A stretch of DNA of 7,671 nt, taken from contig JAKZSU010000129.1 of the NCBI GenBank assembly GCA_047517485.1, positions 1-7,671 of the forward strand, written 5' to 3'. Both the position numbers and the translations under genes were made by a program. The stretch's first letter is position 1. The number at the start of each line of letters is the position of its first letter. The notes under the pieces are model-generated. The model searched no databases. It saw nothing but the letters and a program-made list of their open reading frames with translations, and was not told the origin of the DNA. The stretch is from JAKZSU01 sp047517485 (GTDB lineage: Bacteria > Pseudomonadota > Alphaproteobacteria > UBA7887). Below, one piece after another: positions 1 to 5,477 of this stretch.

Positions 1-42
1 CAGATTTAAATCACTGAGCTCAACGTCGTTTTCCGCAATGAT

Positions 43-120
43 CGCACTGGGGACCGCACTGGGGACCGCACTGGGGACCGCACTGGGGACCGCACTGGGG
101 ACCGCACTGGGGACCGCACG
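43..120. repeat. 12-bp tandem repeat (minisatellite)
   Basis: Five perfect copies of GGGGACCGCACT lie head to tail from 49 to 108. A sixth copy at 109-120 differs only in its last base, and a half copy (CGCACT) at 43-48 precedes them. The period is a multiple of three, so every frame crossing it reads a four-residue repeat (GTAL on plus, VRSP on minus), but no credible gene contains it. It lies in a gene-poor stretch beyond the 3' end of the DUF1330 gene. Near-perfect identity of the copies implies recent slippage or recombination. Function unknown. Confidence 0.95.
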
Positions 121-156
121 GGGTCAATCTTGGGTCTCCCCACCACACTCACGCGA

Positions 157-202
157 CGCCCGATGGCGACCAGGACTTGGTGGTCGAGCTCGGAATCGGG
201 CG
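157..202. repeat. Imperfect inverted repeat able to form a long hairpin
   Basis: CGCCCGAT at 157-164 is the exact reverse complement of ATCGGGCG at 195-202. Inside this 8-bp outer arm, GACCA at 168-172 pairs with TGGTC at 181-185. The result is a two-tier hairpin with asymmetric internal loops, placed between the tandem repeat and the probable terminator of the DUF1330 gene. It may be the remnant of an intergenic repeat element or an RNA structure at the end of a transcript. No encoded protein is supported here. The pairing is directly visible; the role is unknown. Confidence 0.55.
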
Positions 203-234
203 AAAATTTTAAACCGACATGCTCCCGCGGTCGG
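203..234 (-). terminator. Probable intrinsic terminator of the DUF1330 gene
   Basis: Read on the minus strand, about 10 nt after the stop codon, CCGAC (234-230) can pair with GTCGG (218-214) across an 11-nt loop. TTTAAAATTTT (213-203) follows at once. The position and the T-rich tail suit a rho-independent terminator. The stem is only 5 bp and the T tract is broken by four A, so efficiency may be modest. Confidence 0.45.
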
Positions 235-243
235 CGCCTGCGA

Positions 244-531
244 TCAGGATTCCTCGATAGCGATAAAGACGGTGTCGATCGCTTGCGAACGGATCGCGAT
301 GTTGGCCTGGTAAGCATCGGAATTGTACCAATTGTGGACTGACTCGGCGTCGGGGAACTTGAGCAGCACCGCGCCTTTATGGTCGTGGCTGCCGTGCAGT
401 ACTTCGGTAACGGTCCCCCGGGTCACGAACTCACCGCCAAACGCCGCCAGGGTCGCACCGGCACCGGCGCCATATTGCGCAAGTTTCTCCTGATCCTTCA
501 CCGTGAAATGGACGATCACGTAAGCGGTCAT
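244..531 (-). CDS. DUF1330 family protein (small ferredoxin-like fold)
   Basis: This 95-residue protein begins MTAYVIVHFTVKD and matches the usual length and layout of DUF1330 (about 95 aa, dimeric alpha/beta-barrel, related to YCII-like folds). Typical features are the first beta strand YVIVHF (4-9), the glycine-rich turn FGGEFVTRG (31-39), the strand GAVLLKFPD (53-61) and the helix core with W68, Y69, S71 and Y74 followed by R81. The ATG at 531 is preferred over in-frame starts further upstream because AGGAGG lies 5 nt before it and an extended -10 promoter sits just upstream. The function of the family is not settled; members often sit beside catabolic genes. It appears to be transcribed alone, since 171 bp separate it from the VOC gene upstream and a terminator-like hairpin follows. 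The family call is confident, the role is not. Confidence 0.88.
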   Translation of the reverse strand: MTAYVIVHFTVKDQEKLAQYGAGAGATLAAFGGEFVTRGTVTEVLHGSHDHKGAVLLKFPDAESVHNWYNSDAYQANIAIRSQAIDTVFIAIEES

Positions 532-536
532 GTTCT

Positions 537-542
537 CCTCCT
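537..542 (-). promoter_or_regulatory. Ribosome binding site fixing the DUF1330 start
   Basis: On the minus strand AGGAGG (542-537) is followed by five bases and then ATG (531-529). This near-perfect anti-SD complement selects the internal ATG over longer in-frame extensions reaching to about 621. Confidence 0.8.
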
Positions 543-562
543 GTCTGGATACACCGATTGGA

Positions 563-571
563 GTTATACCA
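563..571 (-). promoter_or_regulatory. Candidate extended -10 promoter for the DUF1330 gene
   Basis: The minus strand reads TGG-TATAAC from 571 to 563: a TGn extension joined to a hexamer with five of six consensus bases. No good -35 box is seen at 16-18 bp upstream, which is tolerable for an extended -10 promoter. Predicted transcription would start near 556, giving a leader of about 25 nt that holds the strong ribosome site. Confidence 0.45.
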
Positions 572-702
572 ACTGACCGGCAATGCGCGACGCGAACGGC
601 CTTGATCCGAATAACCAACATAGCCGATACAATGCGGTCACGCTGGATCGACGGTATGCGTAAGGCCGGGCTCGAGATCGCGGACCAGCCGGCGGCGTCG
701 GA

Positions 703-1140
703 TTAAGCCAATTCGAGCGGGTCGGCTTGGGCGATCAATTGCGGATCTTGCTTCCAGGCGTCCGAGGTATCGACATAGACCTCGACTTCGTTGCCGTCGG
801 GATCATGCATATATAGCGATTGGGCAACGCCGTGGTCGGTCGGCCGAACCGGTATTCCGGCGGCCTCCAGGTCGCGCTTCGCGGCGCGCAGATCGTCCAG
901 GCTGTCGCCGATGTTGAAGGCGACATGCAACAGTCCGACGGCTGAGTCGGGTGGCGTTTCCGCGTCATCGCCGACCGCCATGATCGCCAGATCATGGTGA
1001 TTGCCGAGCGAGAAGAAGGTCATCTCGTAACGCTCCAATCGAGCGACAATGGGGATACCGAGGACGCCGTTGTAGAACGCCTCGGCGCGCGCTTGATCGC
1101 GAACCTTCAAGACCACATGACCCAAAGACTGAACCTGCAT
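703..1140 (-). CDS. VOC (glyoxalase/dioxygenase-fold) metalloprotein
   Basis: This 145-residue protein is one complete vicinal oxygen chelate module of two beta-alpha-beta-beta-beta repeats. The first is residues 5-56, with GHVVLKVRD and AEAFYNGVLGIPIV; the second is about 69-124, with LLHVAFNI, the linker helix LRAAKRDLEAAGIPV and the signature HDPDGNEVEVYVD (112-124). H8, H72 and E120 occupy the places of the His/His/Glu metal triad of the superfamily, so a divalent metal site is probably intact. The superfamily includes glyoxalase I, extradiol dioxygenases, fosfomycin-resistance proteins and epimerases; nothing here chooses between them. The ATG at 1140 is chosen over an in-frame start near 1206 because AGGAGGT (1152-1146) lies just upstream of it. 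The gene is divergent from the dienelactone hydrolase-family gene, with 71 bp between the starts, so co-regulation is possible. Confidence 0.88.
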   Translation of the reverse strand: MQVQSLGHVVLKVRDQARAEAFYNGVLGIPIVARLERYEMTFFSLGNHHDLAIMAVGDDAETPPDSAVGLLHVAFNIGDSLDDLRAAKRDLEAAGIPVRPTDHGVAQSLYMHDPDGNEVEVYVDTSDAWKQDPQLIAQADPLELA

Positions 1141-1145
1141 GATCG

Positions 1146-1152
1146 ACCTCCT
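1146..1152 (-). promoter_or_regulatory. Ribosome binding site fixing the VOC start
   Basis: AGGAGGT on the minus strand (1152-1146) is followed by five bases and then ATG at 1140. It supports the 145-residue form rather than a 22-residue longer one that would read into the divergent promoter region. Confidence 0.75.
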
Positions 1153-1173
1153 ACTTGATTGTCGCCGGAGAAA

Positions 1174-1182
1174 AGTATCACA
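1174..1182 (-). promoter_or_regulatory. Candidate extended -10 promoter for the VOC gene
   Basis: The minus strand carries TGT-GATACT (1182-1174), a TGn-extended -10 hexamer matching four of six consensus bases. It sits 34 bp upstream of the VOC ATG, in the 71-bp spacer shared with the divergent hydrolase gene. The -35 region is weak. No clear promoter is visible for the plus-strand gene; TTGATT (1155-1160) with TATCAC (1176-1181) is a poor candidate with a 15-bp spacer. Confidence 0.3.
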
Positions 1183-1211
1183 GTGAAGGGTCGCCAAGAA
1201 GGACACTAGTC

Positions 1212-1949
1212 ATGATCGAAGAGACCCTGGACATCGCCACCGCCGACGGGGCGATGGAGACATTTCTGTGTTGGCCGGAGCGCGGCGGTCCCTCGCCCGC
1301 GGTCTTCTTGCTGATGGATGCGCCAGGGGTTCGCGAGGAACTCAAGGATATGGCGCGGCGCCTCGCCACCGTCGGCTATTTCGTCCTAGTGCCGAATCTC
1401 TATTACCGTGCCGGGCGCGACACGTTCTACGGCCCCGACGTGCTCGAGAAGGATAGCGCCGAGCATAAGCGAATGCGCGCGGTGCGGACCAAAATGACCA
1501 TCCCGCCGGTGATGGAGGATGTCGTGGCCATGCTCGCCTTCGTCGACGAACGCGCGGAGGCCAAGGCCGGGCCGGTCGGCTGCCACGGCTATTGCATGAG
1601 CGGGCCGTATGCGTTGGCGGCGGCGGCGCGCTTCCCCGACCGCGTCGCCGCGGCGGCGTCTTTTTATGGCACCTGGCTGGTCGATGATGCCGAGGAGAGC
1701 CCGCATCTGACCTTGGCCAATTCGAAGGGCGAGTTGTACATCGCCTGCGCCGAACATGACGAACTGGCGCCCTTGGACATGGTCGACGACCTGCGCCGGC
1801 TGTTCGATCAATCAGGGGCGCGGGGCGAGTTGGAGCTCTATCCCGACGTTCACCACGGCTTCGCGTTTCCCAGTCGCTGGTGCTACGACAAGCCCGCCGC
1901 CGAGCGCCATTGGGAACGGCTGATTTCTCTCTACGGACGCGCGCTCTAA
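1212..1949 (+). CDS. Dienelactone hydrolase family alpha/beta-hydrolase
   Basis: The 245-residue protein has the length and fold markers of the dienelactone hydrolase (DLH) family, cytosolic serine-hydrolase-like enzymes that use a cysteine nucleophile on lactones and esters. The predicted triad is C128 in the elbow GYCMSG (126-131), D183 in CAEHDELAP, and H215 in VHHGFAF. Strand VFLLMDAPGVREEL (31-44) carries D36, where classical enol-lactone hydrolases have a Glu that helps hold the nucleophile. The ATG at 1212 is preferred to an in-frame TTG at 1155 because AAGGA (1199-1203) is well placed and the upstream stretch is promoter DNA. The stop codon overlaps that of the convergent enolase-superfamily gene. 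The true substrate is unknown; a dienelactone is not implied without neighbouring ortho-cleavage genes, which are absent here. Confidence 0.9.
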   Translation: MIEETLDIATADGAMETFLCWPERGGPSPAVFLLMDAPGVREELKDMARRLATVGYFVLVPNLYYRAGRDTFYGPDVLEKDSAEHKRMRAVRTKMTIPPVMEDVVAMLAFVDERAEAKAGPVGCHGYCMSGPYALAAAARFPDRVAAAASFYGTWLVDDAEESPHLTLANSKGELYIACAEHDELAPLDMVDDLRRLFDQSGARGELELYPDVHHGFAFPSRWCYDKPAAERHWERLISLYGRAL

Positions 1950-3031
1950 CCCTGATACGGGTAGTCGCGAAACAGCTCGGGCCTAAAATCCATCCCGTGG
2001 CCGGGACGGTCCGGCGGGGTCGCCATGCCGTTGGCAAAATGCATCGGCTCGACCCAGAGATGGTCGTACCAGCCCATGTTCTCGAGCCACGACGGGTTGG
2101 CGATCGAGGCGACCAGGTGCGCGCTCAATTCGGGAAACATATGCGGCGCGATGGTCAGGCCGGCGCGGTCGGCGTGCGCGGCGATGACGCGCAATTCGGT
2201 GTAACCGCCGCGCATGATGTCGGGCTGCAGGATGGGAATTTTACCACTCGCGAAAAACGGTTTGAGATCGTGGTGGGTGAAATGGTTCTCGCCGCCGACG
2301 ACCGGGGTTTGGATGGCGTCGGCGATTCTGTAGTAGCCGTCGAAATCGTCGGCGATCACCGGCTCCTCGAGCCAGGCGATGGCGTGATCGTCGAGACGGC
2401 GACCGACAGTGATCGCTTCGTCCGCCGACCAGCCCTGGTTGACGTCGACCATGATCGCGATGTCGGGCCCGAGCGCGGCGCGCATGTCGCGCACGTTGGC
2501 GACATCCTCGTCGTGGGTGAACAGGTGCGCGACCTGCATCTTGATCGCGGTGTAACCGTGGGCCACGAAGCGCTCGGCTTTCTCGATCATGCCGTCATGG
2601 CCGAGGCCGCGGAAACAGCCCGAGCCATAAGCCGCCAGCGGATCGCCCTTGCCGCCCCAAATCTGCCAAAGCGGTTTGCCTTGCGCCCGCCCGACCGCGT
2701 CCCACAGCGCGATATCGAGCGCCGACATCGCCATCACCGTAATGCCCATGCGGCCCTGAATGAACGTCGATTGCCACATCTTTTGCCACAGCGCCTCGAC
2801 GTCGCCGGCATCCTCGCCGATCAGCAGCGGCTTGAGCATTTCGTGAATGCAGGTTTCCAAGGTCCGCATACCGCCGGCCAGGGGATGGAGATGCCCGGTG
2901 CCGATCACGCCGGAAGCGGTCTCGATCTCGACCACCAGCAGATCGATGTTGTCGAGGGTAAGGAATCCGGTCTGCGGCGGATCGGCGAACGGGACCGAGA
3001 GCAAGTGGGTACGAATATCCTTGATGATCAT
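1946..3031 (-). CDS. Mandelate racemase/muconate lactonizing enzyme family protein (enolase superfamily)
   Basis: This 361-residue protein has the alpha+beta capping domain (about 1-125 plus the C-terminal tail) and the modified TIM barrel of the enolase superfamily. These enzymes take a proton alpha to a carboxylate and stabilise the enolate on Mg2+. Catalytic positions fall almost on mandelate racemase numbering: K164 in IKMQV, metal ligands D196 (MVDVNQGW), E222 (WLEEP) and E248 (GGENH), the D271-H297 dyad (LQPD, APHMFPE) and E317. The residue matching the second Lys of the KxK motif is Q166, so one of the two usual bases is altered. It is likely a sugar-acid or other hydroxy-acid dehydratase, or an epimerase. 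It is the last gene of the operon, 18 bp after the SnoaL-like gene, with GGGAGGG just before its ATG. Family sure, substrate not. Confidence 0.93.
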   Translation of the reverse strand: MIIKDIRTHLLSVPFADPPQTGFLTLDNIDLLVVEIETASGVIGTGHLHPLAGGMRTLETCIHEMLKPLLIGEDAGDVEALWQKMWQSTFIQGRMGITVMAMSALDIALWDAVGRAQGKPLWQIWGGKGDPLAAYGSGCFRGLGHDGMIEKAERFVAHGYTAIKMQVAHLFTHDEDVANVRDMRAALGPDIAIMVDVNQGWSADEAITVGRRLDDHAIAWLEEPVIADDFDGYYRIADAIQTPVVGGENHFTHHDLKPFFASGKIPILQPDIMRGGYTELRVIAAHADRAGLTIAPHMFPELSAHLVASIANPSWLENMGWYDHLWVEPMHFANGMATPPDRPGHGMDFRPELFRDYPYQG

Positions 3032-3049
3032 GGGAGCCCTCCCGAGGCG

Positions 3050-3526
3050 TTAGGTGCGCACGGTCTCTTTGCCGGCCCAGCTTTCGAGCGAGGGGACGTC
3101 GAAATTGACCAAAAAGTCGATCTTGGCGAAGCGCCATTCACCGTCGCGGCGGACATAGTCCTCGACATAATCGCCGAGGATCCAGCGGCTGACATGTGCG
3201 CCGTCCTCGAACATCGTGCACGGCATCAGGATGCGCCATTTGCCGGTCGCGGTATCGCCGTCGACATCGATGACGAAGTTCATCGCCAAGTGCGCGGCGA
3301 AGACGATTTGCGCCGAGATACCGCCGAAAAACTCCTCGATCGCCTGGCGCCCGGCGTGATGGCCGAAGGCGGCGCTGGTCCACACGCCGTCGTCGACGAA
3401 CAGCGGCCCGAGATCCGCCGGCTGATAGCCGAGGTCGCAATAGGTCATGTAGACGTGCTTGAGTTTCTTGATCGCCTCGATCGATTCCAAACGGTCGATG
3501 CGGGCCTCGAGATCGGTGCTGTTCAT
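3050..3526 (-). CDS. SnoaL-like/NTF2-fold protein (PF13577-type)
   Basis: The 158-residue protein begins with a helix (LEARIDRLESIEAIKKLKHVYMTYCD) and continues as the curved sheet of the NTF2 fold, a cone-shaped pocket used by polyketide cyclases, isomerases, dehydratases and ring-hydroxylating dioxygenase small subunits. Landmarks are YCDLGY (29-34), the beta pair LFVDDGVWTS, H79 in AAHLAMNFVIDVDGDTATGKW, H111 in GAHVSRWILGDYVEDYVRRDGEWRF, and a hydrophobic end strand. D31, H79 and H111 sit roughly where scytalone dehydratase has its Asp and two catalytic His, so a dehydratase or isomerase role is plausible but inferred. Its ATG lies 2 bp after the stop of the dioxygenase gene (arrangement TGA-TC-ATG), and a GGAG site lies inside that gene's end, so translational coupling is likely. 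The specific function is not recognised. Confidence 0.88.
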   Translation of the reverse strand: MNSTDLEARIDRLESIEAIKKLKHVYMTYCDLGYQPADLGPLFVDDGVWTSAAFGHHAGRQAIEEFFGGISAQIVFAAHLAMNFVIDVDGDTATGKWRILMPCTMFEDGAHVSRWILGDYVEDYVRRDGEWRFAKIDFLVNFDVPSLESWAGKETVRT

Positions 3527-3528
3527 GA

Positions 3529-4524
3529 TCACTCCATTTCGCCGATCGACGGCGCCGGGGGGTAGACGTAGGCGGTGTTGGGGTCGCCGGTGCGGCCATA
3601 GGCATTCCAGGTCTTGAAGCCGAGACGCGCCAGCAGTTCGGGAGAGGCTTCGGCGACGACCGCGGGGTCGATCCCTAAGGTGTAGTTCTCCTGAGTGCGG
3701 AACTGCGGCGCGCAATAGGTCGCGAGCAGGCCGAGGCGCGGGCCGTTGGCGACGTTGGCGCCGGTGCCGTGCCAGGTGCGGCCTTCGAAGATGATCGCGG
3801 TGCCGGCGGGCGCTTCGGCCGCGATCGAGGGGACTGCGTGCGGCACGTCGGGGCGCGGCTGCGCGCCGGTACGGTGGGAATTGGGCACCAGGCGGGTGGC
3901 GCCGTTGGCCGCGGTAAAATCGTTGAGGCAGAACATCACGTTGCACGCCACCGGCGGATAAATCGGCCGCGCCGGATCGCCGTCGTCGTCGCCGTGATAC
4001 TCGCCGCGCTTGATCGCGCCGGCGCGGACCGGCTCGGCATCGGGGGCACGCGGGCGCGGCATCCACCATTGATCGGTGTGCAGCCCCATCAGCAGCCCGC
4101 CCGGCTTGGCGATGTTGGCCGACAGGGTGGAGAGCAGGTAGTTGGGCCCGATGATCGACTCGACGACCGGGCTAGTCTTGGGGTGGGTCACCAGATCACG
4201 GAACACCCGGCCCTTGTTGACCAGCATCCAGACCCTCTGGTTGACTCCGCCGGCGGCCTCGGTGAACGCGTCCGGTGCGACCACCGCGTAATCGCGCTTC
4301 GGCGCTTGGCCGGGTCCTTGATCGGCGAAGGCGATGTTCGCCCGGCGTTCGGCCTCGGCCTGGGTAACCAGGCGATCGCGCGCTTCCGCCAGTGTGTCCG
4401 GATCGATCGCGTTGGCGAGCAGGCAGTAGCCATAGCGCGCGACATCGGCCTTGGCGGTCTCGATGTCCTCGCACGGCGCGGCAACCGGATCGCCTGGTTG
4501 CCAAGGCGGGCTCGCGTCAGTCAA
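3529..4524 (-). CDS. Phytanoyl-CoA dioxygenase (PhyH) family 2-oxoglutarate/Fe(II) oxygenase
   Basis: The 331-residue protein (from a TTG start) is a double-stranded beta-helix oxygenase that would couple 2-oxoglutarate decarboxylation to hydroxylation of a small molecule. The iron facial triad is H149 and D151 (GLHTDQWW) and H252 (GRTWHGTGANV). R263 (GPRLGLLATY) is the expected 2-oxoglutarate carboxylate ligand. NDFTAANGATRLVPNSHR (202-219) is the typical strand before the distal His, and the N-terminal VARYGYCLLANAID is the usual first helix-strand. An acidic loop, GEYHGDDDGDPARP (174-187), interrupts the core and may line the substrate entrance. The start is discussed at its ribosome site: an in-frame ATG at 4563 is less likely. 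It is the first gene of the operon and probably sets its chemistry. PhyH members act on very diverse substrates, so phytanoyl-CoA itself is not implied. Confidence 0.92.
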   Translation of the reverse strand: MTDASPPWQPGDPVAAPCEDIETAKADVARYGYCLLANAIDPDTLAEARDRLVTQAEAERRANIAFADQGPGQAPKRDYAVVAPDAFTEAAGGVNQRVWMLVNKGRVFRDLVTHPKTSPVVESIIGPNYLLSTLSANIAKPGGLLMGLHTDQWWMPRPRAPDAEPVRAGAIKRGEYHGDDDGDPARPIYPPVACNVMFCLNDFTAANGATRLVPNSHRTGAQPRPDVPHAVPSIAAEAPAGTAIIFEGRTWHGTGANVANGPRLGLLATYCAPQFRTQENYTLGIDPAVVAEASPELLARLGFKTWNAYGRTGDPNTAYVYPPAPSIGEME

Positions 4525-4531
4525 GGCCCCT

Positions 4532-4536
4532 CTCCC
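4532..4536 (-). promoter_or_regulatory. Ribosome binding site supporting a TTG start for the PhyH-family gene
   Basis: On the minus strand GGGAG (4536-4532) ends 7 nt before TTG at 4524, giving a protein that starts MTDASPPWQPG. The alternative ATG at 4563 has no ribosome site, overlaps the predicted -10 box, and would add codons (AGG, ATA, CCA, ACA, CCA, AGA) unlike the G/C-ending codons of the gene body. Confidence 0.65.
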
Positions 4537-4561
4537 GCTTGGTGTTGGTATCGACCTGCCC

Positions 4562-4591
4562 ATTTGACCGTGCGATGGTGGGAAAATCAAA
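4562..4591 (-). promoter_or_regulatory. Candidate sigma70-type promoter for the PhyH-SnoaL-enolase operon
   Basis: Read on the minus strand, TTGATT (4591-4586) is followed by an 18-bp spacer and TCAAAT (4567-4562). Transcription would begin near 4555, giving a leader of about 30 nt ahead of the TTG start. It occupies the same DNA as the opposing promoter of the methyltransferase gene. Confidence 0.45.
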
Positions 4592-4592
4592 T
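4564..4592 (+). promoter_or_regulatory. Candidate sigma70-type promoter for the methyltransferase gene
   Basis: TTGACC (4564-4569, five of six consensus bases) is followed by exactly 17 bp and TCAAAT (4587-4592, four of six). This lies about 30 bp upstream of the GTG start, with GGAG at 4613-4616. It is the best promoter match in the window. Confidence 0.55.
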
Positions 4593-4623
4593 CGCGACTT
4601 TTCCGCGCCGCTGGAGACCAAAC

Positions 4624-5469
4624 GTGAGCATCGAAAAATCAAACGATCAAGACGCGTTTCGTGAATTCGAACGCGTGGGGTGGGACCGGGCGATCGACGG
4701 CTATGTCGATGTGTTGGGTCCGGTGACGCGGCAAACCGTCGAGACGACGCTCGATGCGGCGGCGGTGAAAGCCGGGACGCGGTTGCTCGACGTATGCACC
4801 GGGCCGGGTTATCTGGCCGACGGCGCGGCGCGGCGCGGCGCCGAGGCGGTCGGGCTGGACTTCGCCGACAATGTCATCGACTTGGCGCGGCGCCAGGTGC
4901 CGGGGGCTGAGTTCCATCAGGGCGACGCGCAAGTGCTACCGTTCGCCGACGCCAGCTTCGACGCAGCCGTGTGCGGCTACGGCATCATCCATGTGCCCGA
5001 TCCGGAAAAGGCGTTGACGGAAATGATGCGCGTGGTGCGCCCGGGCGGACGGATCGCGGTCAGCGTGTGGGAGGGTCCGACCCCGGACACGGGATTTGGT
5101 CTGATCTACGCCGCCGTCGGCGCCAAGGGGACGATGGATGTGTCCCTGCCCCACGGCCCGAGTTTTTTTCAGTTCGGCACCGAGGCGACGCTGCGCGCCG
5201 CGCTTCTGACGGTTGGCTTGTCAGACGTTGACGCCGCGACCTGCCCTTTGACGTGGCACGTTGAATCGGTGATGCAGATCCTGGCGACCATCGACACCGG
5301 AACCGTCCGCGCCCGCGCGCTCATGGCGGCGCAGAACGAACACCAGATCGCCGGCATCATCGGCTATCTGGAGGAGGCGCTGGAAAGCCGCGCCAACGGC
5401 GACGGCGGTTACGACATCCCCTGCCCGGCGATAGTCGGCAGTGGGGCGAGGTCAAAGGGGTGCCTTTGA
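4624..5469 (+). CDS. Class I SAM-dependent methyltransferase (Methyltransf_11/25 type)
   Basis: The 281-residue protein has the Rossmann-like methyltransferase core at about residues 50-150. Motif I is LLDVCTGPGYLA (54-65), D79 in VGLDFAD would bind the SAM ribose, GDAQVLPF (100-107) is the adenine-contacting loop, FDAAVCGYGIIHVPDP (112-127) is motif II, and MMRVVRPGGRIAVSVW (134-149) is the ubiE-like motif III. A variable C-terminal half (150-281) would form the substrate lid. The acceptor cannot be named; relatives act on quinones, lipids and assorted small molecules. Translation starts at GTG (4624), supported by GGAG (4613-4616) 7 nt upstream; open frame extending back to 3769 is antisense to the PhyH-family gene. 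The last residues (SARSKGCL-like tail, 274-281) are encoded inside a terminator hairpin. It is divergent from the three-gene operon and may be co-regulated with it. Confidence 0.9.
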   Translation: MSIEKSNDQDAFREFERVGWDRAIDGYVDVLGPVTRQTVETTLDAAAVKAGTRLLDVCTGPGYLADGAARRGAEAVGLDFADNVIDLARRQVPGAEFHQGDAQVLPFADASFDAAVCGYGIIHVPDPEKALTEMMRVVRPGGRIAVSVWEGPTPDTGFGLIYAAVGAKGTMDVSLPHGPSFFQFGTEATLRAALLTVGLSDVDAATCPLTWHVESVMQILATIDTGTVRARALMAAQNEHQIAGIIGYLEEALESRANGDGGYDIPCPAIVGSGARSKGCL

Positions 5470-5477
5470 CTACTTTT
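5451..5477 (+). terminator. Intrinsic terminator overlapping the methyltransferase stop codon
   Basis: GTCAAAGG (5451-5458) and CCTTTGAC (5463-5470) form a perfect 8-bp stem with the tetraloop GGTG. TACTTTT (5471-5477) follows. The stop codon TGA (5467-5469) lies in the right arm, so the hairpin forms within the coding end. Convergent position against the cyclase gene fits a terminator. On the minus strand no T tract follows, so it would act mainly on plus-strand transcripts. Confidence 0.6.

Noticed and set aside
38..313. Plus-strand frame encoding GTAL repeats
   Set aside because: There is no ribosome site, it consists of the tandem repeat plus antisense of the DUF1330 gene, and no domain is visible.
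6..317. Minus-strand frame ending in VRSP repeats
   Set aside because: It overlaps the DUF1330 gene in another frame, and its repeats come from the 12-bp DNA array. A segment (GLKFSPDSELD...) looks protein-like but has no supported start.
532..702. Possible tRNA or small gene between the DUF1330 and VOC genes
   Set aside because: No cloverleaf, T-loop sequence or open frame with a ribosome site was found; only the DUF1330 promoter is supported.
1155..1211. TTG start extending the dienelactone hydrolase-family protein by 19 residues
   Set aside because: The extension lies in promoter DNA between divergent genes and the family start fits the ATG at 1212 with AAGGA upstream.
1342..2037. 231-codon minus-strand frame opposite the hydrolase
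   Set aside because: Arg/Pro-rich composition typical of an antisense shadow; the plus strand carries a clear catalytic triad.
1880..3565. 561-codon open frame on the plus strand
   Set aside because: It is antisense to the enolase-superfamily and SnoaL-like genes, shows no recognisable domain, and is open because high GC makes stops rare in that frame.
3769..4623. Upstream extension of the methyltransferase frame
   Set aside because: It lies antisense to the PhyH-family gene and resembles no protein; the GTG at 4624 with GGAG and an upstream promoter is the natural start.
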